Source: an uncultured Bacilli bacterium (GTDB lineage Bacteria > Bacillota_I > Bacilli_A > RF39 > UBA660). Taken from it: DNA of 13,699 bases. Position 1 is the first letter of the stretch; each line of letters begins with the position of its first letter. The notes beneath the pieces were generated by a model. The model saw nothing but the letters and a program-made list of their open reading frames with translations, did no database searches and was not told where the DNA came from. This document shows positions 6,845 to 13,699 of the stretch, in pieces. The position numbers were made by a program, and so were the translations under genes. The stretch spans positions 1 through 13,699 of the forward strand of contig CANQFI010000037.1 in NCBI GenBank assembly GCA_947598455.1, written 5' to 3'.

Positions 6845-8272
6845 ATGAAAGCTAAATGGGTAACTTTTATATTAGTAATAGTAGTTATAAGTGTTACATT
6901 CATAGCTGGAAGTAATTTTTTTGCTAAAGGACCACAAAAGAATGAATATAAATTTTATCATGAAGATAATAAATGCTCAGATACTGAGAATGGTTTTTGT
7001 ACGCATTTACCACTTGTATCAATAGATACAGGTGGACAAGATATACCAGGAGCCAATCATGAAAAAGATACTATTTCTTCAACCATATCTATTGTTGATA
7101 ATCAAAAAGGCGGTAATCATTTAGATGATAAAAAAGACGTAGATACCAAAGCAAACATTCGTTATCGTGGAAATAGTTCTTTATCATTTGATAAAAAAGG
7201 TTATTTATTAAAATTTGTAAATGATGATGGTACTGAAAACAAACAAAAAGTCATGGGCATGGAAAAACATGATGAATGGGTTTTACATGGACCATTTATT
7301 GATAAAACTTTAATGCGTAATTATCTTTGGTATCATATTGCAGGCGAAATAATGGACGACGCTCCAGATTCAAGATTTTGTGAATTATTTGTTGATGGTG
7401 AATATCAAGGTGTTTATTTGATGGTTGAATCGCCAAGTCGTGGTGATAGTAGTCGTATGCAAATTAAAAAATATGAAGATGGAAAAAGCTATACACCATA
7501 TATTGTTAGACTAGATAGATATGATGAAAACGACTGGGGAACAATTAATAATTTTTCTCATTACGCTTATATAAGTGGCAATACTAAAACAATTGGTTAT
7601 AATATAGTTTACCCTGGGCAAGATAAAGTAACTGATGAATTAAAAAGATATATTGAAAGTGATTTTTCTAAGTTTGAAAAGAAACTTTATTCTTTTGATT
7701 ATGATACACATTTATATGGTTATGAAAATTTTATCGATATAGATTCTTTCGTAAATTATTATATTTTAAATGAGTTTACCCAAAATTATGATGCAGGTAG
7801 ATATTCAACATATTTGTATAAAGATGTAAGAGGTAAATACGGAATTTATGTATGGGATTTTAACTCAGCCAACGATAATTATGAATATGAAATACAAATT
7901 AATGAATTAAAATTGCAAAATACAAACTGGTATTCAATGTTAATAAGCGATGAAGATTTTACACAAAGAATTATAGATAGATATAGATATTTAAGAAATC
8001 ATTCTTTAAATGAAGAATATTTATTAAATTATATTGATGCCATTATTGAATATTTAGGTTCAGCAGTTGATCGAAACTTTGCTGTTTGGGGTTATACATT
8101 TGATGGATTTAAAGAGGAATATACAATATTACAAAATAGTATACCTTCATATGATGTAGCCATTGAACAATTAAAAGACCACATTGAAGAACGCGGAAAA
8201 TTTTTAGATGAGTATATTGATACAATCAAACAATTCTCTTCTGAATCAAAAGTAAAGAAATATAATCATTAG
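6845..8272 (+). CDS. CotH-type protein kinase-fold protein, membrane anchored
   Basis: The 475-residue protein starts with a hydrophobic anchor (about 4-24), so the kinase domain should face outward. CotH landmarks appear in order: the glycine loop RGNSS (108-112), YLLKFV, EWVLHGPFIDKTLMRNYL, FVDGEYQGVYLMVE, the catalytic-loop segment NEFTQNYDAGRYSTYLYKD with D316, and the metal-binding segment VWDFNSA with D338. The 22-residue spacing of these aspartates matches the two essential aspartates described for Bacillus CotH, a Fam20-like kinase that phosphorylates spore-coat proteins. Activity is therefore plausible. There is no sign of a spore-coat setting here, so the target is more likely a secreted matrix or surface protein, or the polymer itself (inference). 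The weak Shine-Dalgarno (AGTGG) suggests dependence on translation of DUF4956. Confidence 0.88.
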   Translation: MKAKWVTFILVIVVISVTFIAGSNFFAKGPQKNEYKFYHEDNKCSDTENGFCTHLPLVSIDTGGQDIPGANHEKDTISSTISIVDNQKGGNHLDDKKDVDTKANIRYRGNSSLSFDKKGYLLKFVNDDGTENKQKVMGMEKHDEWVLHGPFIDKTLMRNYLWYHIAGEIMDDAPDSRFCELFVDGEYQGVYLMVESPSRGDSSRMQIKKYEDGKSYTPYIVRLDRYDENDWGTINNFSHYAYISGNTKTIGYNIVYPGQDKVTDELKRYIESDFSKFEKKLYSFDYDTHLYGYENFIDIDSFVNYYILNEFTQNYDAGRYSTYLYKDVRGKYGIYVWDFNSANDNYEYEIQINELKLQNTNWYSMLISDEDFTQRIIDRYRYLRNHSLNEEYLLNYIDAIIEYLGSAVDRNFAVWGYTFDGFKEEYTILQNSIPSYDVAIEQLKDHIEERGKFLDEYIDTIKQFSSESKVKKYNH

Positions 8273-8288
8273 AAAGTGGGTGAAATAG

Positions 8289-10412
8289 ATGAAAAAGTTT
8301 TTGATAGTTGTTACTGTATTAATAAGTGTTTTATTAATTTATGATTTATTATTCTATGAATTCGGCTTTTTTATCGATTTTCATCCAAATAAAGAAGTAA
8401 CAACATTTGTTAAAACTGACGGGAAAACAATACTATTAAATAAGGATGGAACGTATGAAGAGTTTGAAATAAAAGGTGTTGATTTAGGTTCTGGTATTCC
8501 AGGAAAGTTCTCAACAGAATATGCTATAGATGAAGAAACTTATTTAAGATGGTTTAAGTATATTCAAGATATGGGAGCTAATACAATTCGTATTTATACA
8601 ATGCTAAATGATGATTTTTATAATGCTTTTTATAAATATAATAAAAATAACGAAAAACCACTTTATTTAATTCAAGGCTTATGGGTAAATGATTACATTT
8701 TAAATTCTCGTTTAGATGCTTATGATGATAAATTTTTAGGTCAAGCTTTAAAGGATAGTAAAAAATTAGTAGATATTATTCATGGTAAAAGACAAGCTAC
8801 TATTGGAGCAGAATCAGGAACTGGCTTTTATTTTCATGATATATCTGATTGGGTTATTGGTTATATTCTTGGTGTAGAATGGGAAGAAAGAACCGTTGCT
8901 TTTACTGATGATATTCAAAGAGAACGTAGTCCATACCAAGGAAAATATATGTATACATCTGATGATGCTAGTGCTTTTGAAGCTATGCTTGCCCAATTAG
9001 GTGATAAAATAATCGAATATGAATCAACAAGATATAAAAATCAAAGATTAGTAGCATTTGCTAACTGGCCATCAACTGATCCCTTTGAATATTCTGAGGA
9101 GTTTCTAAATTATATTTATAAATATGCTTCAGTCGATGTTGAACATATTAAATCAACTGATAAATTTATTTCTGGACAATTTGCATCTTATCATATATAT
9201 CCATATTTTCCAGATTATTTAAATTATGATCCCGAATATGCAGATTATACTGATGAAAATGGTGTAAAAAATACATATCGCGCATATTTAACGAAAATAA
9301 ATAAGTACCATACCATGCCAGTGGTTATAAGTGAATTTGGTATTCCATCTTCAAGAGGAATGGCAGACTATGAACGAAATGTTGGTCGAAATCAAGGACG
9401 AATGAGTGAAGACGATCAAGGCAAAGCCCTAGTCGATTGCTATAACGATATTCGTGCCGCTGGCATTAAAAATGCCATAATTTTCACATGGCAAGACGAA
9501 TGGTTTAAAAGAACTTGGAACACTATGCATGCTGTTAATTTAAATAAAACTGCCTATTGGAGCGATTATCAAACAAATGAACAATTCTTTGGCTTATTAA
9601 CATTTGACCCCGGTGAAGAACGTAGTATTAGTTATGTTGATGGTGATATTGAGGAGTGGAGGAGGAAGGATTTAGTTTATGAAAATAATGGACTATCTAT
9701 TTCCCATAAATATGACGAAAAATTTATGTACTTCTACATTCATCAAGATGGTTACAAAGATAACCCAGTACCATTATATATTCCTATAGATATAACACCA
9801 AAAAGTGGTGCTACTAAAAGTGAAGAACATAATATTAATTTTGCCAGAGCTGCTGACTTCTTAATTGTAATTGATGGTAAAAATAATAGTCGAATTCTAG
9901 TTCAAGAAAGATATAATACAATAGAAGCAATGTTTGGATATGAACTATATAATAGAAATAGTTATGTTAATCCTCCAGCTATTGATAGTTCTAAATTTCA
10001 AACAATTGATATGATTATCAGATATGTAGGAAACACTATAAATTATGAAAAATCTTTAGACAAATACGAAACCGGAAAACTAACCTACGGCAACGCTAAT
10101 CCTGATAGTAAATATTATAATTCTTTAGCTGACTTTATAATAAATGGTGATGATATAGAGATAAGAATACCTTATGGTTTACTTAACTTCTCAGATCCAT
10201 CTAATATGAAAATCCATGACGATTACTATAAATATTATGGAGCTGAAGAATTAGGAATTACAGAAATGTATATTGGTGTTGGTGATGGAAAAGAAACTAT
10301 TCCAATGAATAAAGTAAGTTTAAAAGGTTGGAAAAAAGATGTAACATATCATGAAAGATTAAAAAAATCTTATTACTACATAAAAGAAATATGGGGTGAT
10401 ACAGATGACTAA
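8289..10412 (+). CDS. Membrane-anchored clan GH-A-like glycoside hydrolase with C-terminal CBM9/DOMON-like module
   Basis: A 707-residue protein with an N-terminal anchor (4-22). Residues about 50-430 look like a GH2/GH5-type TIM barrel: KGVDLGSGIPGKF at the entry, DMGANTIRIYTML as an early strand, YLIQGLWVN, then YILGVEWEER with E197 as candidate acid/base, and VVISEFGIPSSRG with E349 as candidate nucleophile. AIIFTWQDEWFKRTW is the typical late aromatic strand. From about residue 448, VDGDIEEW...KYDEKFMYFYIHQDGY resembles the start of a CBM9/DOMON-like beta-sandwich, reaching to about 690. It probably trims, releases or loads the exported polymer at the cell surface, as glycosidases do in other synthase-dependent exopolysaccharide operons. 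The linkage it cleaves cannot be read from the sequence. GTGGGTG precedes the ATG. Confidence 0.82.
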   Translation: MKKFLIVVTVLISVLLIYDLLFYEFGFFIDFHPNKEVTTFVKTDGKTILLNKDGTYEEFEIKGVDLGSGIPGKFSTEYAIDEETYLRWFKYIQDMGANTIRIYTMLNDDFYNAFYKYNKNNEKPLYLIQGLWVNDYILNSRLDAYDDKFLGQALKDSKKLVDIIHGKRQATIGAESGTGFYFHDISDWVIGYILGVEWEERTVAFTDDIQRERSPYQGKYMYTSDDASAFEAMLAQLGDKIIEYESTRYKNQRLVAFANWPSTDPFEYSEEFLNYIYKYASVDVEHIKSTDKFISGQFASYHIYPYFPDYLNYDPEYADYTDENGVKNTYRAYLTKINKYHTMPVVISEFGIPSSRGMADYERNVGRNQGRMSEDDQGKALVDCYNDIRAAGIKNAIIFTWQDEWFKRTWNTMHAVNLNKTAYWSDYQTNEQFFGLLTFDPGEERSISYVDGDIEEWRRKDLVYENNGLSISHKYDEKFMYFYIHQDGYKDNPVPLYIPIDITPKSGATKSEEHNINFARAADFLIVIDGKNNSRILVQERYNTIEAMFGYELYNRNSYVNPPAIDSSKFQTIDMIIRYVGNTINYEKSLDKYETGKLTYGNANPDSKYYNSLADFIINGDDIEIRIPYGLLNFSDPSNMKIHDDYYKYYGAEELGITEMYIGVGDGKETIPMNKVSLKGWKKDVTYHERLKKSYYYIKEIWGDTDD

Positions 10413-11553
10413 TATGTTTCAAGTAACAAACATTATCTATCTATATCTACTTATTACTATTTGTTTAATATTCTTTAATGTATGGTATGTACTATATGAA
10501 AAAATAAGTATAAAAATTGGTGAGAAGAAAAAAGAACAATATCTTAAAATAATCAAAAACGAAGACGAAAATGAAGAAATAAGTGAAAAAAGATTAAAAT
10601 ATTTCTATCATCAATTAAAAAATGTTAACAACTTTATCTGGTTTGATTCAGTTCTAGATGATATTAGAAAAGATGAAGAAAGCGAAATAGATGTAGATAA
10701 ATTTATTTTAAAACTTAATTCTGTATTTCAGAAATTAGCATCTTACTATCGTAAAGAAGACTCAGTTCAAAAAGCCTTCTTTGCCCATGTCTTAACCAAC
10801 TATCCTAATATTAGTGATAATAAATCAGACCAAATATATAAAGCAATTACCGAATTTACTTATGATGATTCAATTTATTGCCGTGAAAATGCTATGCTAT
10901 ATCTCTTTAATAATGGAACTGTCGATAATATAATTCACGCTTTAATAAATATGAATAATCGTAATTTATTCTATAACCAAAAAATGTTAACTGATGATTT
11001 ATTAAAATTTAAGGGCGATAAACAAAAATTAGCTGAAAGATTATTAGAATTATTTGATGAATTTATCGTTGAAACTCAAATTGCCATTATTAACTTCCTT
11101 CGTTTACTAAAAAATGGCTATGAAGAAAAAATATATGAACTCTATACTCAACATAAATACGATAAAGAAGTAGAACTAGCAATGATTCGTTACTTTGCTA
11201 GACACATTTATCCTCCGATCTTAACTGAATTTGAAAAGACCATAAAAGATAAAAGCGTCGATAACGATGAATATAGAATTATTTTAGCTAGTACTTTAGC
11301 TTCATATGATGAAAAAGAAGTAAGACAATTATTAATAGAAGCCTTAAGTGATACAAATTGGTATGTTAGAAAAAATTCAGCCACTTCATTAGCTCGTATG
11401 AAAATTACTGATAATGAATTAAAAGAAATTCTTGAAAGTAATGACCGCTATGCTAAAGAAATGGTATCTTATATTTGGAAAGATTTAGGTAAAGAATATA
11501 CTCCAACTTTAGATAAAGAATCTAATAAGAAAGGAAAGAAAAAACATGTATGA
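10405..11553 (+). CDS. Membrane-anchored HEAT-repeat protein
   Basis: I place the start at the ATG at 10405, six bases after GGGGTG (10393-10398), rather than the GTG at 10396; this overlaps the glycosidase stop by eight bases and gives 382 residues. One membrane helix (about 9-29) is followed by a basic segment (KISIKIGEKKK), which by the positive-inside rule places the rest in the cytosol. The remaining roughly 300 residues are alpha-helical with HEAT-like repeats, clearest near the C-terminus: VRQLLIEALSDTNWYVRKN, SATSLARMKITDNELKEIL. The lysine-rich tail (NKKGKKKHV) ends in a TGA overlapping the next ATG. HEAT solenoids are protein-docking scaffolds. Position and topology suggest a partner or regulator of the glycosyltransferase, perhaps analogous in place to PgaD or to the missing PilZ receptor; this is inference. 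Confidence 0.75.
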   Translation: MTNMFQVTNIIYLYLLITICLIFFNVWYVLYEKISIKIGEKKKEQYLKIIKNEDENEEISEKRLKYFYHQLKNVNNFIWFDSVLDDIRKDEESEIDVDKFILKLNSVFQKLASYYRKEDSVQKAFFAHVLTNYPNISDNKSDQIYKAITEFTYDDSIYCRENAMLYLFNNGTVDNIIHALINMNNRNLFYNQKMLTDDLLKFKGDKQKLAERLLELFDEFIVETQIAIINFLRLLKNGYEEKIYELYTQHKYDKEVELAMIRYFARHIYPPILTEFEKTIKDKSVDNDEYRIILASTLASYDEKEVRQLLIEALSDTNWYVRKNSATSLARMKITDNELKEILESNDRYAKEMVSYIWKDLGKEYTPTLDKESNKKGKKKHV

Positions 11554-12982
11554 GTTAATTGAATTTGGTAAAGTATTTTTACATGTTGTAAATGTCTTCT
11601 TTGTAGCATATTTAATTGGTTACTCAACATATTTATTCTTATGTGCTACAGTTGGTAGTTATACTTTATATAAATATCGTAATTATCGTAAATTAAGTAA
11701 TAGATTAAGTCATGAATATTATGTACCAGTATCTATTTTAGTTCCTGCTCATAATGAAGATTTAAACATAGTAGATACAGTTCGTTCATTATTAGATTTA
11801 AATTATAAATTATATGAAATAATAGTTATTGATGATGGCTCAACAGATGATACTTCTAAAAACTTAATTAAATACTTTAAAATGAATAAAGTAGATCGAC
11901 CACTTCATCGTGTCTTAAAATGTGCATCCATAAAAGGAATCTATGAAACAAACGATACTAAAGTTAAAATAACATTAATTATGAAAGAAAATGGTGGTAA
12001 ATCAGATGCTTTAAATGCTGGTATAAATGCTTCAAACTATCCATATTTTACTTGTATGGATGCTGATTCAATGTTACAAAGAGATGCTTTAGAAAATATA
12101 GTAAGACCAATTTTAGGTGATGATAGAGTAGTAGCATGTGGTGGTATAGTTCGTATATCTAATGGTTTAAAATTTGAAAATGGTTATATAAATGAATACC
12201 ATCTTCCTAAAGGACTTTTAGTAAGTATGCAAGTCCTAGAATATGATAGATCTTTTTTAGCATCTCGCATTCTATTTGATCAATTTAATGGTAACTTAAT
12301 AATATCAGGAGCCTTTGGTTTATTTAAAAAAGACATAGTTATTGCTGCCGGTGGCTATGATGCTGATACAGTTGGCGAAGATTTTGAATTAGTTATTAAA
12401 TTACATGTATTCTGTAAAATGCATAATATAGATTATATAATTAAATATATTCCTGAAGCAATATGTTGGTCACAAGCTCCAAGTAATTTAGCTAGTTTAT
12501 TTAGACAAAGAAGAAGATGGCATAAAGGTTTATTACAAGGAATGCTAAAATATAAAGAACTATTTTTAAACTCATCTTATGGTTTAATTAGCTTTATATC
12601 TTTCTTATATTTCTTATTATATGAATTATTATCTCCATTTATTGAAATATTTGGTATATTTACGATGATTTTAGCTTATTTCTTAGATTTACTTAATGTA
12701 CCATTTATGCTTATGTTTATGCTTATTTATATCTTCTTTGGTGCTGTCTTATCATTGTGTACTTTCTTTGCTAGAGTTCATGTTGAAAATATAAAATTAT
12801 CTATTTGGGATGTTCTTAAAGCTATATTACTTTGTTCTTTTGAGATTACAATCTTGCATTTTATTATTTTAGTCGCTCGTTTATCAGCATTTATAGGTTA
12901 TAAAAAGAAAAGAAAAGTATGGGATAAAGTTGATAGACAAAAGAATGATTTCAATTTAGAAAATAATGTAAGTGATGGTTAA
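11546..12982 (+). CDS. Processive family 2 glycosyltransferase (polysaccharide synthase)
   Basis: This 478-residue membrane protein should polymerise a beta-linked polysaccharide from UDP-sugars and extrude it. One helix (about 12-38) leads into the GT-A domain: VSILVPAHNEDLNI, IIVIDDGSTDDT (D96, D97), ENGGKSDALNAGIN, the metal-binding DADS (D172, D174), the catalytic GED (D279 in TVGEDFELVIKLH) and Q321xxRW (RQRRRWHKG), the hallmark of processive synthases. Three to four helices follow (about 345-455). It resembles PgaC (poly-GlcNAc) and BcsA (cellulose) cores, but the tail ends soon after the last helix, so there is no PilZ domain and the polymer cannot be assigned. The start overlaps the stop of the HEAT gene (ATGTATGA), indicating translational coupling. 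The stop codon sits in the loop of the operon's terminator. Confidence 0.9.
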   Translation: MYELIEFGKVFLHVVNVFFVAYLIGYSTYLFLCATVGSYTLYKYRNYRKLSNRLSHEYYVPVSILVPAHNEDLNIVDTVRSLLDLNYKLYEIIVIDDGSTDDTSKNLIKYFKMNKVDRPLHRVLKCASIKGIYETNDTKVKITLIMKENGGKSDALNAGINASNYPYFTCMDADSMLQRDALENIVRPILGDDRVVACGGIVRISNGLKFENGYINEYHLPKGLLVSMQVLEYDRSFLASRILFDQFNGNLIISGAFGLFKKDIVIAAGGYDADTVGEDFELVIKLHVFCKMHNIDYIIKYIPEAICWSQAPSNLASLFRQRRRWHKGLLQGMLKYKELFLNSSYGLISFISFLYFLLYELLSPFIEIFGIFTMILAYFLDLLNVPFMLMFMLIYIFFGAVLSLCTFFARVHVENIKLSIWDVLKAILLCSFEITILHFIILVARLSAFIGYKKKRKVWDKVDRQKNDFNLENNVSDG

Positions 12983-12998
12983 TGCCATCATTTTTTTT
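12971..12998 (+). terminator. Intrinsic terminator of the polysaccharide operon
   Basis: GTGATGGT (12972-12979) pairs with GCCATCAT (12984-12991), including terminal G-T wobbles, around a four-base loop. Eight T follow (12991-12998). The GT2 stop TAA (12980-12982) is in the loop. The compact GC-containing stem and T tract make this the clearest end of the operon. Confidence 0.85.
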
Positions 12999-13615
12999 AG
13001 GAAAATATGTTAATGATGAATTAATAAATCATAATTACAAGGTCATCGCCTTTGGTAGAAATGAAAACAAATTAAAAGAATTGCAAAAAGAAAACGTTGA
13101 TATATTTGTCGGTGACTTCTGTAATAAAAGTGATGCTCTAGCTGCTACTAAGAAAGTAGATTATGTAATTCACTGTGGTGCTTTATCAACCGTTTTTTTT
13201 TGGGGGGGGTAAAAGAGAAGATTTTATAAATACTAACGCAAACGGAACTATAAATCTAATTGAAGGCTGTTTAAAAAATAAAGTAAAAAGATTTGTATAT
13301 GTATCATCACCCAGTATATATGCAGCTAAAGAAAATAAAGAAAATATTAAAGAAGAATACAACGAATCAAATAAACTCAATTGTTATATCGAAAGTAAAA
13401 TAATAGCTGAAAAAAAGATTAAAGCCGTTGGTCATATTTATAACATAACTAATGATGAACCAGATTTTTGTGATAAATTAGATCAAGAATTAGCCAAAAC
13501 CAAACCATTAGCTAATGTTCAAAATAATAACTTAAATTCGAATGATAATACCTTTCTATCACCAATGATAAATACTATTGTGTTATTTACTATCAAGGAC
13601 ATAATTATCAATTAA
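12991..13615 (+). pseudogene. Decayed NAD-dependent epimerase/dehydratase (extended SDR, 3-beta-HSD-like)
   Basis: The reading FLGKYVNDELINHNYKVIAFGR is the second half of an extended-SDR N-terminus, and VDYVIHCGALSTV and RFVYVSSPSIYAA are further family landmarks. Three lesions are seen. (1) The glycine-rich NAD motif (TGATGF type) and start codon are missing, and homology begins at the terminator T run. (2) A T9G8 run at 13193-13209 shifts the frame; family members read roughly STVWGKREDF here, so about ten extra bases are present. (3) After ESKIIAEKKI the sequence jumps near 13420 directly to KAVGHIYNITNDEP, which lies far downstream in relatives, so on the order of 100 residues appear deleted. 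The catalytic YxxxK region is reduced to YIESK. The tail past about 13470 no longer resembles the family. No functional product is expected. Confidence 0.8.
13193..13209 (+). repeat. T9G8 homopolymer tract inside the SDR remnant
   Basis: Nine T (13193-13201) are followed by eight G (13202-13209). A G8 run is exceptional in this AT-rich window; the next longest G run is the five-base run in a ribosome-binding site. It causes the frameshift between the two SDR halves. A slippage-prone tract, plain decay, or a sequencing/assembly artefact are all possible. Confidence 0.9.
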
Positions 13616-13628
13616 AAAGCCTTAAATA

Positions 13629-13658
13629 ATAAAGCTTATCCAATAGGATAAGCTTTAT
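13629..13658 (-). terminator. Long perfect hairpin at the convergent gene end
   Basis: ATAAAGCTTATCC (13629-13641) is the exact complement of GGATAAGCTTTAT (13646-13658) around a four-base loop: a 13-bp stem. On the minus strand it is followed by TATTTAAGG, moderately U-rich; on the plus strand by ATAGTATTTG. It probably ends a minus-strand gene whose stop codon is inside the stem, and may also stop plus-strand readthrough. Confidence 0.55.
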
Positions 13659-13699
13659 ATAGTATTTGTTCTTCATTTATAGGACCAAGTACTCTTGAA
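13636..13699 (-). CDS. Possible 3' end of an unknown minus-strand gene
   Basis: Reading leftward from the window edge gives SRVLGPINEEQILYKAYPIG and then TAA at 13638-13636. Only 20 codons are visible, which is too few to identify a family. The composition looks protein-like, and the stop falls inside a hairpin, as it does for two other genes in this window. Another minus-strand frame here stops after eight codons. Real coding status depends on sequence beyond the window. Confidence 0.35.
   Translation of the reverse strand, partial: SRVLGPINEEQILYKAYPIG

Noticed and set aside
11546..12982. Cellulose synthase BcsA
   Set aside because: The GT2 core and QxxRW are shared, but there is no PilZ domain, and BcsB/BcsZ-type partners are not evident. 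PgaC-like or other polymers are equally possible, so no symbol was given.
13193..13209. Functional phase-variable switch
   Set aside because: Not accepted as the main explanation because the gene also lacks its NAD-binding start and a large internal segment, so no tract length would restore a working enzyme.
12982..13212. Complete 76-residue protein starting MPSFFLGKYV
   Set aside because: The ATG lies in a terminator hairpin without a ribosome-binding site, and the frame ends at the T9G8 tract. It is the first half of an SDR remnant.
1..13699. Mycoplasma-type code (TGA as Trp)
   Set aside because: Trp is encoded by TGG throughout, and TGA ends the HEAT gene at a natural overlap with the GT2 start.
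1..13699. CRISPR arrays, tRNA or rRNA genes, insertion sequences
   Set aside because: No regularly spaced repeats, no cloverleaf with a GTTCRA-type arm, no rRNA-like GC-rich block and no transposase motifs were seen.

Overview
The window is about three-quarters A+T and every clear gene lies on the plus strand. TGG is used for Trp, and TGA acts as a genuine stop (for example at the end of the HEAT-repeat gene, where it overlaps the next start). This fits a low-GC Bacillota-type bacterium using the standard code, perhaps an uncultured gut Bacilli or Clostridia lineage; taxonomy cannot be fixed from the sequence alone. Shine-Dalgarno sites are strong (GGAGG, GGGGAG, AGGGGG), promoters look sigma-A type, and several short intrinsic terminators overlap stop codons.

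Layout. (1) Positions 1-1750 are a worn flank. A 5'-truncated protein ends in an SSB-like acidic tip (DDDLPF). It is followed by a promoter with a structured leader RNA, a stub of a BspA-type leucine-rich-repeat protein, and a NERD-HRDC protein broken by a one-base frameshift and an internal deletion. (2) Positions 1820-3795 encode a membrane-anchored extracytoplasmic protein with a TIM-barrel, glycosidase-like domain and a C-terminal WRILSIDG-type domain. (3) Positions 3812-5351 are a self-contained unit (promoter, gene, terminator) for a membrane c-di-GMP phosphodiesterase with a degenerate GGDEF and an intact EAL domain. (4) Positions 5371-12998 are the centrepiece: one strong promoter, six tightly packed genes and one terminator. 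The genes are a VTC/TTM-fold protein, DUF4956 membrane protein, CotH-type kinase, membrane-anchored clan GH-A-like glycosidase with a C-terminal beta module, membrane HEAT-repeat protein and processive family 2 glycosyltransferase. (5) Positions 12991-13615 are the remains of an NAD-dependent epimerase/dehydrogenase, disabled by loss of the glycine-rich start, a T9G8 homopolymer frameshift and an internal deletion. The window closes on a long hairpin and the probable 3' end of a minus-strand gene.

How the genes may work together (inference). The glycosyltransferase would polymerise and extrude a polysaccharide, with the HEAT protein as a membrane partner and the glycosidase trimming or releasing the polymer outside. 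The VTC, DUF4956 and CotH proteins form a companion module of triphosphate chemistry inside, a membrane protein, and a kinase-fold enzyme outside, which could modify the polymer or a matrix protein. The adjacent phosphodiesterase suggests c-di-GMP control, yet no PilZ receptor is encoded in the operon. The intact synthesis block stands out between two eroded flanks.
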